DNA of 16,192 nucleotides from JAYXXU01 sp037969155 (lineage in GTDB: Bacteria; Pseudomonadota; Gammaproteobacteria; Pseudomonadales; Moraxellaceae). Shown piece by piece: positions 13,408-16,192 of the stretch. Position 1 is the first letter of the stretch; each line of letters opens with the position of its first letter. The stretch is from contig JBBKWW010000077.1 in assembly GCA_037969155.1 (NCBI GenBank), forward strand, positions 1-16,192, in the 5' to 3' direction. The position numbers and the translations under genes were made by a program. A model generated the notes under the pieces. That model saw nothing but the letters and a program-made list of their open reading frames with translations. It did not search any database and had not been told where the DNA came from.

Positions 13408-15896
13408 GATTCGATGTCCAATTTCGGCAAGCCGCGCACGATGTTTAGGGTGGCGAGGCTGACGGTGATCACTCGTTGCAATAGTTCCAGCGGATAGCGT
13501 GGGTTGTGCATGGTTTCGGTTGCCCAGTCGTTTGCGTCGTTGGTGATGCCGCTGTCTTTGTGGGTGGTGACGCTTTGGCGTTCCATGACCCAATCAATCG
13601 CGGCTTTGCCATTCACGACATAGTCATAGGCGTCGAGTGGGATACCACTCAGGGTGATTTTGCTGTTATAGATCACGGTGGTTTTGTCGTGGCGGTCGTC
13701 GCCTGTGCCTTTACCAAACTTCATTTTGGTGACGTAGAAGTCTGCATCGGTCAGTTGGTCGAGGTCGGTGTTGAAGCTGACGGCATACGGTTCGATGGTT
13801 TCGTAGTGTAAGTGCCAATGCGCGAGGTCACGGCCTGCTTGGCTAAAGTGTTTAAAGTCGGCATAGCTTTTGACCCGTGGGATACGCGGCAGCTCTTTGC
13901 TGAGGTTATCGGCGTAGCGGCTGCGGTAGTCTTCGCTGTGTAGTAGGCCGTAAATGTAGTAAAACAGGTCTTCTTTGCTGATTGCTGGTTGTTCATTTTG
14001 GCCGTTGGTTTGGCTGGCGTAGTAGTCGGTAAAATGTGCTAGGCCGTCGTCGGTGATGCCGTCTTTCACTTCGTAGATGAAGTGCGGTTCGGTGCGTGGC
14101 TGGTCGTCGAATAGATCACCTCTGACCCAAGCGTCAGTGGTTTGGATCGGTTCATATAGGCGTAGCGGGAAACACTGACCTGTTTGCAGTGTGTGCAGAT
14201 TTGGAATTACGTTTGTGATGAGTGCTGAAAAGTCTTTTTGTGCGCCGACACCGTTAATGTTAATGATTAAATTTTCACAATTAGCATCTGGGAAAAATTT
14301 TGGAAACTGGCCGACACGATGGTTAAAGTCACTAGAAAAATAGAACCATTGCTTTGAAAATGGCCGATAAATCCCTTTAACAATTTTACTTTTTGCGAAA
14401 ACATGCGAAATCTTACGCTTCACGTCATCTTTTAAACTGGATGTCCAGCTAATTTTGGTTGAGTCAAAAGATAAAAAATCCTCAATTTTGGTTGATGCAG
14501 GCAAATTAATAAATCCATCAACCTGATGATTATAAAAAGAAATGGTTTCAGTCATATTTTTTGATAGATTTTTACGCGAATAGTTATAACACCAAGCATC
14601 TCTACCAGTTTCTGCACCTCTTGAATAGTTTTCAAAAATAACGACTGCACCTTTATCTTTTTTATCACCAACACTTAAAAAATCACCAAAACTGTCATCA
14701 CGTTGACCAATCCAATCACCATGTTGATTAGTTTCGATTTTCTGCCATAAATTTTCGTCAGTAATTGTCTGAATACTGGAAAGCTCTGAAATCTTGTCTA
14801 ACTTCTCCTCACGGCTGAGATATTCGCCAATATCATAAAAGTGAATTTTGCCTGTTTCGGTGGCATCAGGATTTTTGACCAATAGACTGATTGCAATTGG
14901 TGTTCTACTGCCGCTACCAAAAATTTTCCCACCCTCTTTGCGGGATTGTTCGCCAGATAGTCGCTGATTTCCGCGCAAATGAAAAACGTATAAACTGCTA
15001 AATTCATCTACCAAACATTGTCTTAGGCCACTAAACGCGTTGACCTCAATAAAATTTGCATTGGTCACAAAACCAATTACGCCCTTATCACCGAGTCGGT
15101 CACTTGCCCAGCGTATCGCTCGAATATACGAATCATAGAGCGCATTTTTGTTGGTTGCATTTGAACGCTCTGCATAGGTTTCCCTGATTCTTTGATCCAG
15201 ATGCGGATAGCTGACATTCGCGTTATTGTCGTTGGCGCTTTCCTGCCCCGCCGAATAAGGCGGATTCCCGACAATCACCCGAATATCCAGATTCTTTTGC
15301 TTCGTCCGCCGTGCGCTGTTATCCACCAGCAACTCACTGACCAAATCATCTTTTTCATACATCTGAAAGGTATCAGTTAAACAAATCCCCTCAAACGGCG
15401 TGTACTCATCAATCACCCGCCCATGATACGACGCTTCAATATTAATCGCGGCAATATAATACGCCAGCAACACAATCTCATTGGCGTGTAGCTCATGCTT
15501 ATATTTATGGGTGATTTCACTGTCTTGAATCAAGTCACTCTGAATCAAGCGGCTGATAAACGTGCCTGTCCCCGTAAACGGATCAATCACATGCACGTCT
15601 TTACTGCCGATGGTCTGACCAAATTCCTGCTTGAGAATATCATTCACGCTGTGCAAAATAAAATCGACCACTTCAACCGGCGTATACACAATGCCCAGCT
15701 TCTCGGTCATTTTTGGAAAGGCATTTCTAAAAAACTTATCGTATAACTCGACGATGATTTTTTGCTTGCCTTCGGCACTATCAATGCCTTTGGCGCGTTC
15801 TTTCACACTGTCATAGAAGCTATTCAGAGTATCGGCTTCTTTGTCCAAGCGATGCTCATTCAGAATATCTAAAATCTGCTGCATCGCCAACGACAT
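13404..15896 (-). CDS. Type ISP-like restriction-modification enzyme, methyltransferase and specificity part
   Basis: C-terminal 830 residues of a single-chain restriction enzyme of the type ISP (LlaBIII-like) group, in which nuclease, helicase, coupler, N6-adenine methyltransferase and target recognition domains are fused. Visible here are the end of the coupler, YTPVEVVDFI (71-80), SAM motif I DPFTGTGTF (105-113) and catalytic NPPY (211-214), then the specificity region from about residue 340. The ATG at 15896 is probably not a genuine start: family proteins continue without a break, and the upstream piece of the same protein lies one frame away (15869-16192). A missing base at 15901-15904 explains the split. 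The segment 14200-14900 is far more AT-rich than its flanks. A shorter methyltransferase starting here could still be made. Confidence 0.85.
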   Translation of the reverse strand: MSLAMQQILDILNEHRLDKEADTLNSFYDSVKERAKGIDSAEGKQKIIVELYDKFFRNAFPKMTEKLGIVYTPVEVVDFILHSVNDILKQEFGQTIGSKDVHVIDPFTGTGTFISRLIQSDLIQDSEITHKYKHELHANEIVLLAYYIAAINIEASYHGRVIDEYTPFEGICLTDTFQMYEKDDLVSELLVDNSARRTKQKNLDIRVIVGNPPYSAGQESANDNNANVSYPHLDQRIRETYAERSNATNKNALYDSYIRAIRWASDRLGDKGVIGFVTNANFIEVNAFSGLRQCLVDEFSSLYVFHLRGNQRLSGEQSRKEGGKIFGSGSRTPIAISLLVKNPDATETGKIHFYDIGEYLSREEKLDKISELSSIQTITDENLWQKIETNQHGDWIGQRDDSFGDFLSVGDKKDKGAVVIFENYSRGAETGRDAWCYNYSRKNLSKNMTETISFYNHQVDGFINLPASTKIEDFLSFDSTKISWTSSLKDDVKRKISHVFAKSKIVKGIYRPFSKQWFYFSSDFNHRVGQFPKFFPDANCENLIININGVGAQKDFSALITNVIPNLHTLQTGQCFPLRLYEPIQTTDAWVRGDLFDDQPRTEPHFIYEVKDGITDDGLAHFTDYYASQTNGQNEQPAISKEDLFYYIYGLLHSEDYRSRYADNLSKELPRIPRVKSYADFKHFSQAGRDLAHWHLHYETIEPYAVSFNTDLDQLTDADFYVTKMKFGKGTGDDRHDKTTVIYNSKITLSGIPLDAYDYVVNGKAAIDWVMERQSVTTHKDSGITNDANDWATETMHNPRYPLELLQRVITVSLATLNIVRGLPKLDIES

Positions 15897-16192
15897 CGGG
15901 TTTTACTGGCAAATATGTATTCATCAAACAACGCATCAAACACCGGCTTGGTGATCAGATGCTGCGCCAACATCTCGACGATCTCGCTGTCACTGATCGC
16001 GTTATTCAGATCATCGCGTAACTCAGCAGCAAACTGATGAAACGCCGCGATTTCACGGGTGTTTTCTGGCGTGTCTAAAATCCCCTGAATCCGATCAATG
16101 TGCGTACGCGCAATCTTAGCAATATCGTTTGCCCAGTCTTCCCAGTGGCGACGGTTGCCGCATTTTTCGACCACTTTGGCATAGATCGCCCG
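15869..16192 (-). pseudogene. Type ISP-like restriction enzyme, upstream (coupler) part, frameshifted and partial
   Basis: The frame enters from the right edge as RAIYAKVVEKCGNRRHWEDWA and runs through EMLAQHLITKPVFDALFDEYIF, wording typical of the helical coupler between helicase and methyltransferase in this family. It then leaves the conserved frame after FAS and ends within about ten codons. The conserved continuation (NPMSLAMQQILD) is found in the next frame, so this is the same gene interrupted by a one-base loss. Helicase and nuclease domains are expected beyond the window. It has no start here. Whether the break is real or an assembly error in a short A-run cannot be told from this sequence. 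Confidence 0.75.
15897..15905 (-). other. Frameshift site in the restriction-modification gene
   Basis: On the minus strand the site reads AGTAAAACCCG before ATGTCG. One more A (AGT AAA AAC CCG ATG) would give S-K-N-P-M-S and join the two parts into the expected continuous protein. The A-run is only four long, short for a slippage-type contingency locus. Confidence 0.7.

Noticed and set aside
13408..13593. Upstream extension of the phospholipase frame by 62 codons
   Set aside because: It lies wholly within the restriction gene in another frame and is His/Arg/Gln-rich without domain sense; the lipoprotein-like signal begins at 13407 or 13395.
15897..15905. Phase-variable homopolymer in the restriction gene
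   Set aside because: The run is only four bases, too short for a typical slippage tract; a simple deletion or sequence error is more likely.

Overview
The window looks like a chromosomal segment of a gammaproteobacterium of about 50% GC, most likely a Moraxellaceae (Acinetobacter-like) member. That placement is inference: it rests on the mix of housekeeping genes (coaBC, radC, rnm/yciV-like PHP gene, yciB, yciI, mnmC) and on protein similarity recognised by eye. No rRNA, tRNA, CRISPR array or insertion sequence was seen.

Left half (1-6746), core metabolism and RNA modification. A 2OG-Fe(II) oxygenase gene runs off the left edge directly downstream of coaBC (coenzyme A synthesis), both on the minus strand. 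radC lies divergently from coaBC. A PHP-domain phosphoesterase (Rnm/YciV type) is on the minus strand, divergent from a plus-strand operon: yciB (inner membrane), yciI, a small exported coiled-coil protein with a C-terminal membrane anchor, and mnmC (tRNA wobble uridine modification). A good -10 hexamer for this operon lies in the 41-base yciB/PHP gap. The stop codons of mnmC and the next, convergent gene overlap.

Middle (6743-10812), secretion and membrane. A minus-strand operon encodes a secreted neutral sphingomyelinase-like phosphodiesterase and, downstream of it, a membrane-anchored helical protein resembling lipase foldases (Lif/LifO). The arrangement mirrors lipA-lif, but the enzyme has a different fold. 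Its upstream region carries a near-ideal Shine-Dalgarno site, a hairpin that may compete with it, and a pair of direct repeats 21 bases apart. A DUF2254 membrane protein gene lies upstream.

Right half (10864-16192), accessory region. A HigB/HigA-type toxin-antitoxin pair is bracketed by two identical 27-base copies of a minus-strand intrinsic terminator. Next to the outer copy is a short relic resembling an internal piece of the sphingomyelinase gene. Further upstream on the minus strand is a phospholipase D/ClsC-like lipoprotein gene, which overlaps by four bases the 3' end of a large type ISP-like restriction-modification gene. That gene appears broken by a one-base frameshift near 15901 and continues off the right edge. 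Its specificity region is much richer in AT than the rest.

The most interesting items are the sphingomyelinase/foldase-like pair, the terminator-bracketed toxin-antitoxin cassette with the adjacent relic, and the mosaic, frameshifted restriction gene translationally coupled to a lipoprotein phospholipase.
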